A DNA stretch of 64,000 nucleotides from Aquatica leii (lineage: Eukaryota > Arthropoda > Insecta > Coleoptera > Lampyridae): NCBI GenBank assembly GCA_035610365.1, contig CM069434.1, positions 125,234,895 to 125,298,894 of the forward strand. Reading direction: 5' to 3'. Below, one piece after another: positions 1 to 11,500 of the stretch; the first letter of the stretch is position 1; each line of letters begins with the position of its first letter. The position numbers and the translations under genes are program-made. Below the pieces are notes generated by a model that saw only the letters and a program-made list of their open reading frames with translations, made no database searches and was not told the DNA's origin.

Positions 1-275
1 ATTTACGGACTCATTCCAGTCTGTGATTGTGACTATTGTGAGTAAAATCAGTAAAATGGATTTAGTAAAGGTAAAACACATTTATATTATAAATCTTACG
101 AATGAATTAATCAGAACCTGTACAATCGAGTCAATGCAAATAAATCGCTTATTTTAGAAACCAACATCTTTGATGTATTAAAGAAAAATAACATCCCACC
201 CCACAACTTCCTAATCATTCTTACATTCCAGACCGGTTTAAGCATTTTGCATTTACGGACTCATTCCAGTCTGTG

Positions 276-308
276 ATTGTGACTATTGTGAGTAAAATCA
301 GTAAAATG
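276..308. repeat. Two adjacent 9-bp tandem duplications inside the monomer
   Basis: Shown on the representative monomer (monomer positions 26-58). ATTGTGACT is followed directly by ATTGTGAGT, and the stretch AGTAAAATC is followed directly by AGTAAAATG. The two pairs overlap by three bases (AGT) and each differs by one base in nine. This indicates small duplications during the birth of the current monomer. The diverged monomer at 21003 has only one ATTGTGAGT copy and no AGTAAAAT pair, which supports the reading that the duplications came later or were lost in that copy. Confidence 0.85.
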
Positions 309-329
309 GATTTAGTAAAGGTAAAACAC

Positions 330-344
330 ATTTATATTATAAAT
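330..344. repeat. AT-only inverted repeat: variable spot of the monomer
   Basis: Shown on the representative monomer (monomer positions 80-94). ATTTATA, a central T, then TATAAAT: perfect 7-bp arms around one base, flanked by C on both sides. The element is self-complementary and AT-only, so it is a plausible cruciform or hairpin site and an easily melted spot. It also contains TATAAA. By my count 211 of 256 monomers keep this exact form and 45 carry one of eight alternatives, while the other 235 bases are almost invariant. Function is unknown. Dyad symmetries that may form non-B DNA have been proposed to matter at centromeres lacking CENP-B boxes, but nothing here shows centromere identity. 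Confidence 0.9.
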
Positions 345-413
345 CTTACGAATGAATTAATCAGAACCTGTACAATCGAGTCAATGCAAATAAATCGCTT
401 ATTTTAGAAACCA

Positions 414-426
414 ACATCTTTGATGT
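414..426. repeat. Short hairpin ACATC-TTT-GATGT
   Basis: Monomer positions 164-176 on the representative copy: perfect 5-bp arms around a TTT loop. Such a short dyad is expected by chance in a few places per kilobase, so it is recorded only as structure. One monomer (start 29497) changes an arm base, A to G at 29662, which weakens the hairpin. No function is implied. Confidence 0.6.
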
Positions 427-481
427 ATTAAAGAAAAATAACATCCCACCCCACAACTTCCTAATCATTCTTACATTCCAG

Positions 482-487
482 ACCGGT
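482..487. other. ACCGGT palindrome, once per monomer
   Basis: Monomer positions 232-237, shown on the representative copy. It is the only six-base palindrome with a GC core in the unit and recurs every 250 bases in the copies read. It gives a natural diagnostic 250-bp ladder for the enzyme recognising ACCGGT if the CpG inside is unmethylated. No biological role is suggested. Confidence 0.8.
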
Positions 488-2250
488 TTAAGCATTTTGC
501 ATTTACGGACTCATTCCAGTCTGTGATTGTGACTATTGTGAGTAAAATCAGTAAAATGGATTTAGTAAAGGTAAAACACATTTATATTATAAATCTTACG
601 AATGAATTAATCAGAACCTGTACAATCGAGTCAATGCAAATAAATCGCTTATTTTAGAAACCAACATCTTTGATGTATTAAAGAAAAATAACATCCCACC
701 CCACAACTTCCTAATCATTCTTACATTCCAGACCGGTTTAAGCATTTTGCATTTACGGACTCATTCCAGTCTGTGATTGTGACTATTGTGAGTAAAATCA
801 GTAAAATGGATTTAGTAAAGGTAAAACACATTTATATTATAAATCTTACGAATGAATTAATCAGAACCTGTACAATCGAGTCAATGCAAATAAATCGCTT
901 ATTTTAGAAACCAACATCTTTGATGTATTAAAGAAAAATAACATCCCACCCCACAACTTCCTAATCATTCTTACATTCCAGACCGGTTTAAGCATTTTGC
1001 ATTTACGGACTCATTCCAGTCTGTGATTGTGACTATTGTGAGTAAAATCAGTAAAATGGATTTAGTAAAGGTAAAACACATTTATATTATAAATCTTACG
1101 AATGAATTAATCAGAACCTGTACAATCGAGTCAATGCAAATAAATCGCTTATTTTAGAAACCAACATCTTTGATGTATTAAAGAAAAATAACATCCCACC
1201 CCACAACTTCCTAATCATTCTTACATTCCAGACCGGTTTAAGCATTTTGCATTTACGGACTCATTCCAGTCTGTGATTGTGACTATTGTGAGTAAAATCA
1301 GTAAAATGGATTTAGTAAAGGTAAAACACATTTATATTATAAATCTTACGAATGAATTAATCAGAACCTGTACAATCGAGTCAATGCAAATAAATCGCTT
1401 ATTTTAGAAACCAACATCTTTGATGTATTAAAGAAAAATAACATCCCACCCCACAACTTCCTAATCATTCTTACATTCCAGACCGGTTTAAGCATTTTGC
1501 ATTTACGGACTCATTCCAGTCTGTGATTGTGACTATTGTGAGTAAAATCAGTAAAATGGATTTAGTAAAGGTAAAACACATTTATATTATAAATCTTACG
1601 AATGAATTAATCAGAACCTGTACAATCGAGTCAATGCAAATAAATCGCTTATTTTAGAAACCAACATCTTTGATGTATTAAAGAAAAATAACATCCCACC
1701 CCACAACTTCCTAATCATTCTTACATTCCAGACCGGTTTAAGCATTTTGCATTTACGGACTCATTCCAGTCTGTGATTGTGACTATTGTGAGTAAAATCA
1801 GTAAAATGGATTTAGTAAAGGTAAAACACATTTATATTATAAATCTTACGAATGAATTAATCAGAACCTGTACAATCGAGTCAATGCAAATAAATCGCTT
1901 ATTTTAGAAACCAACATCTTTGATGTATTAAAGAAAAATAACATCCCACCCCACAACTTCCTAATCATTCTTACATTCCAGACCGGTTTAAGCATTTTGC
2001 ATTTACGGACTCATTCCAGTCTGTGATTGTGACTATTGTGAGTAAAATCAGTAAAATGGATTTAGTAAAGGTAAAACACATTTATATTATAAATCTTACG
2101 AATGAATTAATCAGAACCTGTACAATCGAGTCAATGCAAATAAATCGCTTATTTTAGAAACCAACATCTTTGATGTATTAAAGAAAAATAACATCCCACC
2201 CCACAACTTCCTAATCATTCTTACATTCCAGACCGGTTTAAGCATTTTGC

Positions 2251-2501
2251 ATTTACGGACTCATTCCAGTCTGTGATTGTGACTATTGTGAGTAAAATCA
2301 GTAAAATGGATTTAGTAAAGGTAAAACACATTTATGTTTTTAAATCTTACGAATGAATTAATCAGAACCTGTACAATCGAGTCAATGCAAATAAATCGCT
2401 TATTTTAGAAACCAACATCTTTGATGTATTAAAGAAAAATAACATCCCACCCCACAACTTCCTAATCATTCTTACATTCCAGACCGGTTTAAGCATTTTG
2501 C
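2251..2501. repeat. Lone variant monomer (allele B, 251 bp)
   Basis: The only variant in the first 18.75 kb. The inverted repeat ATTTATATTATAAAT is replaced by ATTTATGTTTTTAAAT, a gain of one base. The same allele recurs in 23 other monomers, all from 21003 onward, so it is unlikely to be an independent accident here. It more probably marks exchange with, or descent from, the variant-rich part of the array. Confidence 0.93.
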
Positions 2502-5500
2502 ATTTACGGACTCATTCCAGTCTGTGATTGTGACTATTGTGAGTAAAATCAGTAAAATGGATTTAGTAAAGGTAAAACACATTTATATTATAAATCTTAC
2601 GAATGAATTAATCAGAACCTGTACAATCGAGTCAATGCAAATAAATCGCTTATTTTAGAAACCAACATCTTTGATGTATTAAAGAAAAATAACATCCCAC
2701 CCCACAACTTCCTAATCATTCTTACATTCCAGACCGGTTTAAGCATTTTGCATTTACGGACTCATTCCAGTCTGTGATTGTGACTATTGTGAGTAAAATC
2801 AGTAAAATGGATTTAGTAAAGGTAAAACACATTTATATTATAAATCTTACGAATGAATTAATCAGAACCTGTACAATCGAGTCAATGCAAATAAATCGCT
2901 TATTTTAGAAACCAACATCTTTGATGTATTAAAGAAAAATAACATCCCACCCCACAACTTCCTAATCATTCTTACATTCCAGACCGGTTTAAGCATTTTG
3001 CATTTACGGACTCATTCCAGTCTGTGATTGTGACTATTGTGAGTAAAATCAGTAAAATGGATTTAGTAAAGGTAAAACACATTTATATTATAAATCTTAC
3101 GAATGAATTAATCAGAACCTGTACAATCGAGTCAATGCAAATAAATCGCTTATTTTAGAAACCAACATCTTTGATGTATTAAAGAAAAATAACATCCCAC
3201 CCCACAACTTCCTAATCATTCTTACATTCCAGACCGGTTTAAGCATTTTGCATTTACGGACTCATTCCAGTCTGTGATTGTGACTATTGTGAGTAAAATC
3301 AGTAAAATGGATTTAGTAAAGGTAAAACACATTTATATTATAAATCTTACGAATGAATTAATCAGAACCTGTACAATCGAGTCAATGCAAATAAATCGCT
3401 TATTTTAGAAACCAACATCTTTGATGTATTAAAGAAAAATAACATCCCACCCCACAACTTCCTAATCATTCTTACATTCCAGACCGGTTTAAGCATTTTG
3501 CATTTACGGACTCATTCCAGTCTGTGATTGTGACTATTGTGAGTAAAATCAGTAAAATGGATTTAGTAAAGGTAAAACACATTTATATTATAAATCTTAC
3601 GAATGAATTAATCAGAACCTGTACAATCGAGTCAATGCAAATAAATCGCTTATTTTAGAAACCAACATCTTTGATGTATTAAAGAAAAATAACATCCCAC
3701 CCCACAACTTCCTAATCATTCTTACATTCCAGACCGGTTTAAGCATTTTGCATTTACGGACTCATTCCAGTCTGTGATTGTGACTATTGTGAGTAAAATC
3801 AGTAAAATGGATTTAGTAAAGGTAAAACACATTTATATTATAAATCTTACGAATGAATTAATCAGAACCTGTACAATCGAGTCAATGCAAATAAATCGCT
3901 TATTTTAGAAACCAACATCTTTGATGTATTAAAGAAAAATAACATCCCACCCCACAACTTCCTAATCATTCTTACATTCCAGACCGGTTTAAGCATTTTG
4001 CATTTACGGACTCATTCCAGTCTGTGATTGTGACTATTGTGAGTAAAATCAGTAAAATGGATTTAGTAAAGGTAAAACACATTTATATTATAAATCTTAC
4101 GAATGAATTAATCAGAACCTGTACAATCGAGTCAATGCAAATAAATCGCTTATTTTAGAAACCAACATCTTTGATGTATTAAAGAAAAATAACATCCCAC
4201 CCCACAACTTCCTAATCATTCTTACATTCCAGACCGGTTTAAGCATTTTGCATTTACGGACTCATTCCAGTCTGTGATTGTGACTATTGTGAGTAAAATC
4301 AGTAAAATGGATTTAGTAAAGGTAAAACACATTTATATTATAAATCTTACGAATGAATTAATCAGAACCTGTACAATCGAGTCAATGCAAATAAATCGCT
4401 TATTTTAGAAACCAACATCTTTGATGTATTAAAGAAAAATAACATCCCACCCCACAACTTCCTAATCATTCTTACATTCCAGACCGGTTTAAGCATTTTG
4501 CATTTACGGACTCATTCCAGTCTGTGATTGTGACTATTGTGAGTAAAATCAGTAAAATGGATTTAGTAAAGGTAAAACACATTTATATTATAAATCTTAC
4601 GAATGAATTAATCAGAACCTGTACAATCGAGTCAATGCAAATAAATCGCTTATTTTAGAAACCAACATCTTTGATGTATTAAAGAAAAATAACATCCCAC
4701 CCCACAACTTCCTAATCATTCTTACATTCCAGACCGGTTTAAGCATTTTGCATTTACGGACTCATTCCAGTCTGTGATTGTGACTATTGTGAGTAAAATC
4801 AGTAAAATGGATTTAGTAAAGGTAAAACACATTTATATTATAAATCTTACGAATGAATTAATCAGAACCTGTACAATCGAGTCAATGCAAATAAATCGCT
4901 TATTTTAGAAACCAACATCTTTGATGTATTAAAGAAAAATAACATCCCACCCCACAACTTCCTAATCATTCTTACATTCCAGACCGGTTTAAGCATTTTG
5001 CATTTACGGACTCATTCCAGTCTGTGATTGTGACTATTGTGAGTAAAATCAGTAAAATGGATTTAGTAAAGGTAAAACACATTTATATTATAAATCTTAC
5101 GAATGAATTAATCAGAACCTGTACAATCGAGTCAATGCAAATAAATCGCTTATTTTAGAAACCAACATCTTTGATGTATTAAAGAAAAATAACATCCCAC
5201 CCCACAACTTCCTAATCATTCTTACATTCCAGACCGGTTTAAGCATTTTGCATTTACGGACTCATTCCAGTCTGTGATTGTGACTATTGTGAGTAAAATC
5301 AGTAAAATGGATTTAGTAAAGGTAAAACACATTTATATTATAAATCTTACGAATGAATTAATCAGAACCTGTACAATCGAGTCAATGCAAATAAATCGCT
5401 TATTTTAGAAACCAACATCTTTGATGTATTAAAGAAAAATAACATCCCACCCCACAACTTCCTAATCATTCTTACATTCCAGACCGGTTTAAGCATTTTG

Positions 5501-8500
5501 CATTTACGGACTCATTCCAGTCTGTGATTGTGACTATTGTGAGTAAAATCAGTAAAATGGATTTAGTAAAGGTAAAACACATTTATATTATAAATCTTAC
5601 GAATGAATTAATCAGAACCTGTACAATCGAGTCAATGCAAATAAATCGCTTATTTTAGAAACCAACATCTTTGATGTATTAAAGAAAAATAACATCCCAC
5701 CCCACAACTTCCTAATCATTCTTACATTCCAGACCGGTTTAAGCATTTTGCATTTACGGACTCATTCCAGTCTGTGATTGTGACTATTGTGAGTAAAATC
5801 AGTAAAATGGATTTAGTAAAGGTAAAACACATTTATATTATAAATCTTACGAATGAATTAATCAGAACCTGTACAATCGAGTCAATGCAAATAAATCGCT
5901 TATTTTAGAAACCAACATCTTTGATGTATTAAAGAAAAATAACATCCCACCCCACAACTTCCTAATCATTCTTACATTCCAGACCGGTTTAAGCATTTTG
6001 CATTTACGGACTCATTCCAGTCTGTGATTGTGACTATTGTGAGTAAAATCAGTAAAATGGATTTAGTAAAGGTAAAACACATTTATATTATAAATCTTAC
6101 GAATGAATTAATCAGAACCTGTACAATCGAGTCAATGCAAATAAATCGCTTATTTTAGAAACCAACATCTTTGATGTATTAAAGAAAAATAACATCCCAC
6201 CCCACAACTTCCTAATCATTCTTACATTCCAGACCGGTTTAAGCATTTTGCATTTACGGACTCATTCCAGTCTGTGATTGTGACTATTGTGAGTAAAATC
6301 AGTAAAATGGATTTAGTAAAGGTAAAACACATTTATATTATAAATCTTACGAATGAATTAATCAGAACCTGTACAATCGAGTCAATGCAAATAAATCGCT
6401 TATTTTAGAAACCAACATCTTTGATGTATTAAAGAAAAATAACATCCCACCCCACAACTTCCTAATCATTCTTACATTCCAGACCGGTTTAAGCATTTTG
6501 CATTTACGGACTCATTCCAGTCTGTGATTGTGACTATTGTGAGTAAAATCAGTAAAATGGATTTAGTAAAGGTAAAACACATTTATATTATAAATCTTAC
6601 GAATGAATTAATCAGAACCTGTACAATCGAGTCAATGCAAATAAATCGCTTATTTTAGAAACCAACATCTTTGATGTATTAAAGAAAAATAACATCCCAC
6701 CCCACAACTTCCTAATCATTCTTACATTCCAGACCGGTTTAAGCATTTTGCATTTACGGACTCATTCCAGTCTGTGATTGTGACTATTGTGAGTAAAATC
6801 AGTAAAATGGATTTAGTAAAGGTAAAACACATTTATATTATAAATCTTACGAATGAATTAATCAGAACCTGTACAATCGAGTCAATGCAAATAAATCGCT
6901 TATTTTAGAAACCAACATCTTTGATGTATTAAAGAAAAATAACATCCCACCCCACAACTTCCTAATCATTCTTACATTCCAGACCGGTTTAAGCATTTTG
7001 CATTTACGGACTCATTCCAGTCTGTGATTGTGACTATTGTGAGTAAAATCAGTAAAATGGATTTAGTAAAGGTAAAACACATTTATATTATAAATCTTAC
7101 GAATGAATTAATCAGAACCTGTACAATCGAGTCAATGCAAATAAATCGCTTATTTTAGAAACCAACATCTTTGATGTATTAAAGAAAAATAACATCCCAC
7201 CCCACAACTTCCTAATCATTCTTACATTCCAGACCGGTTTAAGCATTTTGCATTTACGGACTCATTCCAGTCTGTGATTGTGACTATTGTGAGTAAAATC
7301 AGTAAAATGGATTTAGTAAAGGTAAAACACATTTATATTATAAATCTTACGAATGAATTAATCAGAACCTGTACAATCGAGTCAATGCAAATAAATCGCT
7401 TATTTTAGAAACCAACATCTTTGATGTATTAAAGAAAAATAACATCCCACCCCACAACTTCCTAATCATTCTTACATTCCAGACCGGTTTAAGCATTTTG
7501 CATTTACGGACTCATTCCAGTCTGTGATTGTGACTATTGTGAGTAAAATCAGTAAAATGGATTTAGTAAAGGTAAAACACATTTATATTATAAATCTTAC
7601 GAATGAATTAATCAGAACCTGTACAATCGAGTCAATGCAAATAAATCGCTTATTTTAGAAACCAACATCTTTGATGTATTAAAGAAAAATAACATCCCAC
7701 CCCACAACTTCCTAATCATTCTTACATTCCAGACCGGTTTAAGCATTTTGCATTTACGGACTCATTCCAGTCTGTGATTGTGACTATTGTGAGTAAAATC
7801 AGTAAAATGGATTTAGTAAAGGTAAAACACATTTATATTATAAATCTTACGAATGAATTAATCAGAACCTGTACAATCGAGTCAATGCAAATAAATCGCT
7901 TATTTTAGAAACCAACATCTTTGATGTATTAAAGAAAAATAACATCCCACCCCACAACTTCCTAATCATTCTTACATTCCAGACCGGTTTAAGCATTTTG
8001 CATTTACGGACTCATTCCAGTCTGTGATTGTGACTATTGTGAGTAAAATCAGTAAAATGGATTTAGTAAAGGTAAAACACATTTATATTATAAATCTTAC
8101 GAATGAATTAATCAGAACCTGTACAATCGAGTCAATGCAAATAAATCGCTTATTTTAGAAACCAACATCTTTGATGTATTAAAGAAAAATAACATCCCAC
8201 CCCACAACTTCCTAATCATTCTTACATTCCAGACCGGTTTAAGCATTTTGCATTTACGGACTCATTCCAGTCTGTGATTGTGACTATTGTGAGTAAAATC
8301 AGTAAAATGGATTTAGTAAAGGTAAAACACATTTATATTATAAATCTTACGAATGAATTAATCAGAACCTGTACAATCGAGTCAATGCAAATAAATCGCT
8401 TATTTTAGAAACCAACATCTTTGATGTATTAAAGAAAAATAACATCCCACCCCACAACTTCCTAATCATTCTTACATTCCAGACCGGTTTAAGCATTTTG

Positions 8501-11500
8501 CATTTACGGACTCATTCCAGTCTGTGATTGTGACTATTGTGAGTAAAATCAGTAAAATGGATTTAGTAAAGGTAAAACACATTTATATTATAAATCTTAC
8601 GAATGAATTAATCAGAACCTGTACAATCGAGTCAATGCAAATAAATCGCTTATTTTAGAAACCAACATCTTTGATGTATTAAAGAAAAATAACATCCCAC
8701 CCCACAACTTCCTAATCATTCTTACATTCCAGACCGGTTTAAGCATTTTGCATTTACGGACTCATTCCAGTCTGTGATTGTGACTATTGTGAGTAAAATC
8801 AGTAAAATGGATTTAGTAAAGGTAAAACACATTTATATTATAAATCTTACGAATGAATTAATCAGAACCTGTACAATCGAGTCAATGCAAATAAATCGCT
8901 TATTTTAGAAACCAACATCTTTGATGTATTAAAGAAAAATAACATCCCACCCCACAACTTCCTAATCATTCTTACATTCCAGACCGGTTTAAGCATTTTG
9001 CATTTACGGACTCATTCCAGTCTGTGATTGTGACTATTGTGAGTAAAATCAGTAAAATGGATTTAGTAAAGGTAAAACACATTTATATTATAAATCTTAC
9101 GAATGAATTAATCAGAACCTGTACAATCGAGTCAATGCAAATAAATCGCTTATTTTAGAAACCAACATCTTTGATGTATTAAAGAAAAATAACATCCCAC
9201 CCCACAACTTCCTAATCATTCTTACATTCCAGACCGGTTTAAGCATTTTGCATTTACGGACTCATTCCAGTCTGTGATTGTGACTATTGTGAGTAAAATC
9301 AGTAAAATGGATTTAGTAAAGGTAAAACACATTTATATTATAAATCTTACGAATGAATTAATCAGAACCTGTACAATCGAGTCAATGCAAATAAATCGCT
9401 TATTTTAGAAACCAACATCTTTGATGTATTAAAGAAAAATAACATCCCACCCCACAACTTCCTAATCATTCTTACATTCCAGACCGGTTTAAGCATTTTG
9501 CATTTACGGACTCATTCCAGTCTGTGATTGTGACTATTGTGAGTAAAATCAGTAAAATGGATTTAGTAAAGGTAAAACACATTTATATTATAAATCTTAC
9601 GAATGAATTAATCAGAACCTGTACAATCGAGTCAATGCAAATAAATCGCTTATTTTAGAAACCAACATCTTTGATGTATTAAAGAAAAATAACATCCCAC
9701 CCCACAACTTCCTAATCATTCTTACATTCCAGACCGGTTTAAGCATTTTGCATTTACGGACTCATTCCAGTCTGTGATTGTGACTATTGTGAGTAAAATC
9801 AGTAAAATGGATTTAGTAAAGGTAAAACACATTTATATTATAAATCTTACGAATGAATTAATCAGAACCTGTACAATCGAGTCAATGCAAATAAATCGCT
9901 TATTTTAGAAACCAACATCTTTGATGTATTAAAGAAAAATAACATCCCACCCCACAACTTCCTAATCATTCTTACATTCCAGACCGGTTTAAGCATTTTG
10001 CATTTACGGACTCATTCCAGTCTGTGATTGTGACTATTGTGAGTAAAATCAGTAAAATGGATTTAGTAAAGGTAAAACACATTTATATTATAAATCTTAC
10101 GAATGAATTAATCAGAACCTGTACAATCGAGTCAATGCAAATAAATCGCTTATTTTAGAAACCAACATCTTTGATGTATTAAAGAAAAATAACATCCCAC
10201 CCCACAACTTCCTAATCATTCTTACATTCCAGACCGGTTTAAGCATTTTGCATTTACGGACTCATTCCAGTCTGTGATTGTGACTATTGTGAGTAAAATC
10301 AGTAAAATGGATTTAGTAAAGGTAAAACACATTTATATTATAAATCTTACGAATGAATTAATCAGAACCTGTACAATCGAGTCAATGCAAATAAATCGCT
10401 TATTTTAGAAACCAACATCTTTGATGTATTAAAGAAAAATAACATCCCACCCCACAACTTCCTAATCATTCTTACATTCCAGACCGGTTTAAGCATTTTG
10501 CATTTACGGACTCATTCCAGTCTGTGATTGTGACTATTGTGAGTAAAATCAGTAAAATGGATTTAGTAAAGGTAAAACACATTTATATTATAAATCTTAC
10601 GAATGAATTAATCAGAACCTGTACAATCGAGTCAATGCAAATAAATCGCTTATTTTAGAAACCAACATCTTTGATGTATTAAAGAAAAATAACATCCCAC
10701 CCCACAACTTCCTAATCATTCTTACATTCCAGACCGGTTTAAGCATTTTGCATTTACGGACTCATTCCAGTCTGTGATTGTGACTATTGTGAGTAAAATC
10801 AGTAAAATGGATTTAGTAAAGGTAAAACACATTTATATTATAAATCTTACGAATGAATTAATCAGAACCTGTACAATCGAGTCAATGCAAATAAATCGCT
10901 TATTTTAGAAACCAACATCTTTGATGTATTAAAGAAAAATAACATCCCACCCCACAACTTCCTAATCATTCTTACATTCCAGACCGGTTTAAGCATTTTG
11001 CATTTACGGACTCATTCCAGTCTGTGATTGTGACTATTGTGAGTAAAATCAGTAAAATGGATTTAGTAAAGGTAAAACACATTTATATTATAAATCTTAC
11101 GAATGAATTAATCAGAACCTGTACAATCGAGTCAATGCAAATAAATCGCTTATTTTAGAAACCAACATCTTTGATGTATTAAAGAAAAATAACATCCCAC
11201 CCCACAACTTCCTAATCATTCTTACATTCCAGACCGGTTTAAGCATTTTGCATTTACGGACTCATTCCAGTCTGTGATTGTGACTATTGTGAGTAAAATC
11301 AGTAAAATGGATTTAGTAAAGGTAAAACACATTTATATTATAAATCTTACGAATGAATTAATCAGAACCTGTACAATCGAGTCAATGCAAATAAATCGCT
11401 TATTTTAGAAACCAACATCTTTGATGTATTAAAGAAAAATAACATCCCACCCCACAACTTCCTAATCATTCTTACATTCCAGACCGGTTTAAGCATTTTG

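Larger units (their letters stand above)
251..500. repeat. Representative consensus monomer (250 bp)
   Basis: This copy carries the majority sequence at every position. It opens ATTTACGGAC and ends AGCATTTTGC, immediately followed by the next ATTTACGGAC. Composition by hand is A 92, T 79, C 46, G 33. In monomer coordinates it contains CpG at 6, 99, 127, 146 and 234; two overlapping pairs of 9-bp duplications (26-58); the AT inverted repeat (80-94) that includes TATAAA (88-93); AATAAA (139-144); a hairpin (164-176); a strand-asymmetric CCCACCCC tract (195-202); and ACCGGT (232-237). Stop codons occur in every frame on both strands, and because 250 is not a multiple of three a reading frame shifts at each new unit. 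No CENP-B box is present. Whether this unit itself grew from smaller pieces is unclear beyond the 9-bp duplications. Confidence 0.97.

Noticed and set aside
306-383. Possible tRNA-like RNA polymerase III A and B boxes (TGGATTTAGT, and AATCGAGTCA around monomer 124-133)
   Set aside because: The A-box-like match needs an extra base, the B-box-like match lacks the GGTT start and final C, and no tRNA-like fold is apparent. A SINE origin is not supported.
306-407. Small + strand ORF starting at the ATG of each monomer (33 codons plus stop, recurring in canonical copies)
   Set aside because: Too short, no ribosome-binding or gene context, repeated hundreds of times. It is moved out of frame by the length variants, as expected for non-coding DNA.
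445-453. G-quadruplex from GGGGTGGG on the minus strand
   Set aside because: Only two G runs per monomer and the next pair is 250 bases away, so no normal intramolecular quadruplex can form.
361-495. Minus-strand ORF of 44 codons in each monomer
   Set aside because: Within the range expected by chance in a 250-bp AT-rich unit scanned in six frames. The product resembles no family I know and there is no supporting signal.
251-500. CENP-B box
   Set aside because: The required TTCG and CGGG cores at the right spacing are absent on both strands. The only CGAA (monomer 99-102) has no CCCG at the required distance.
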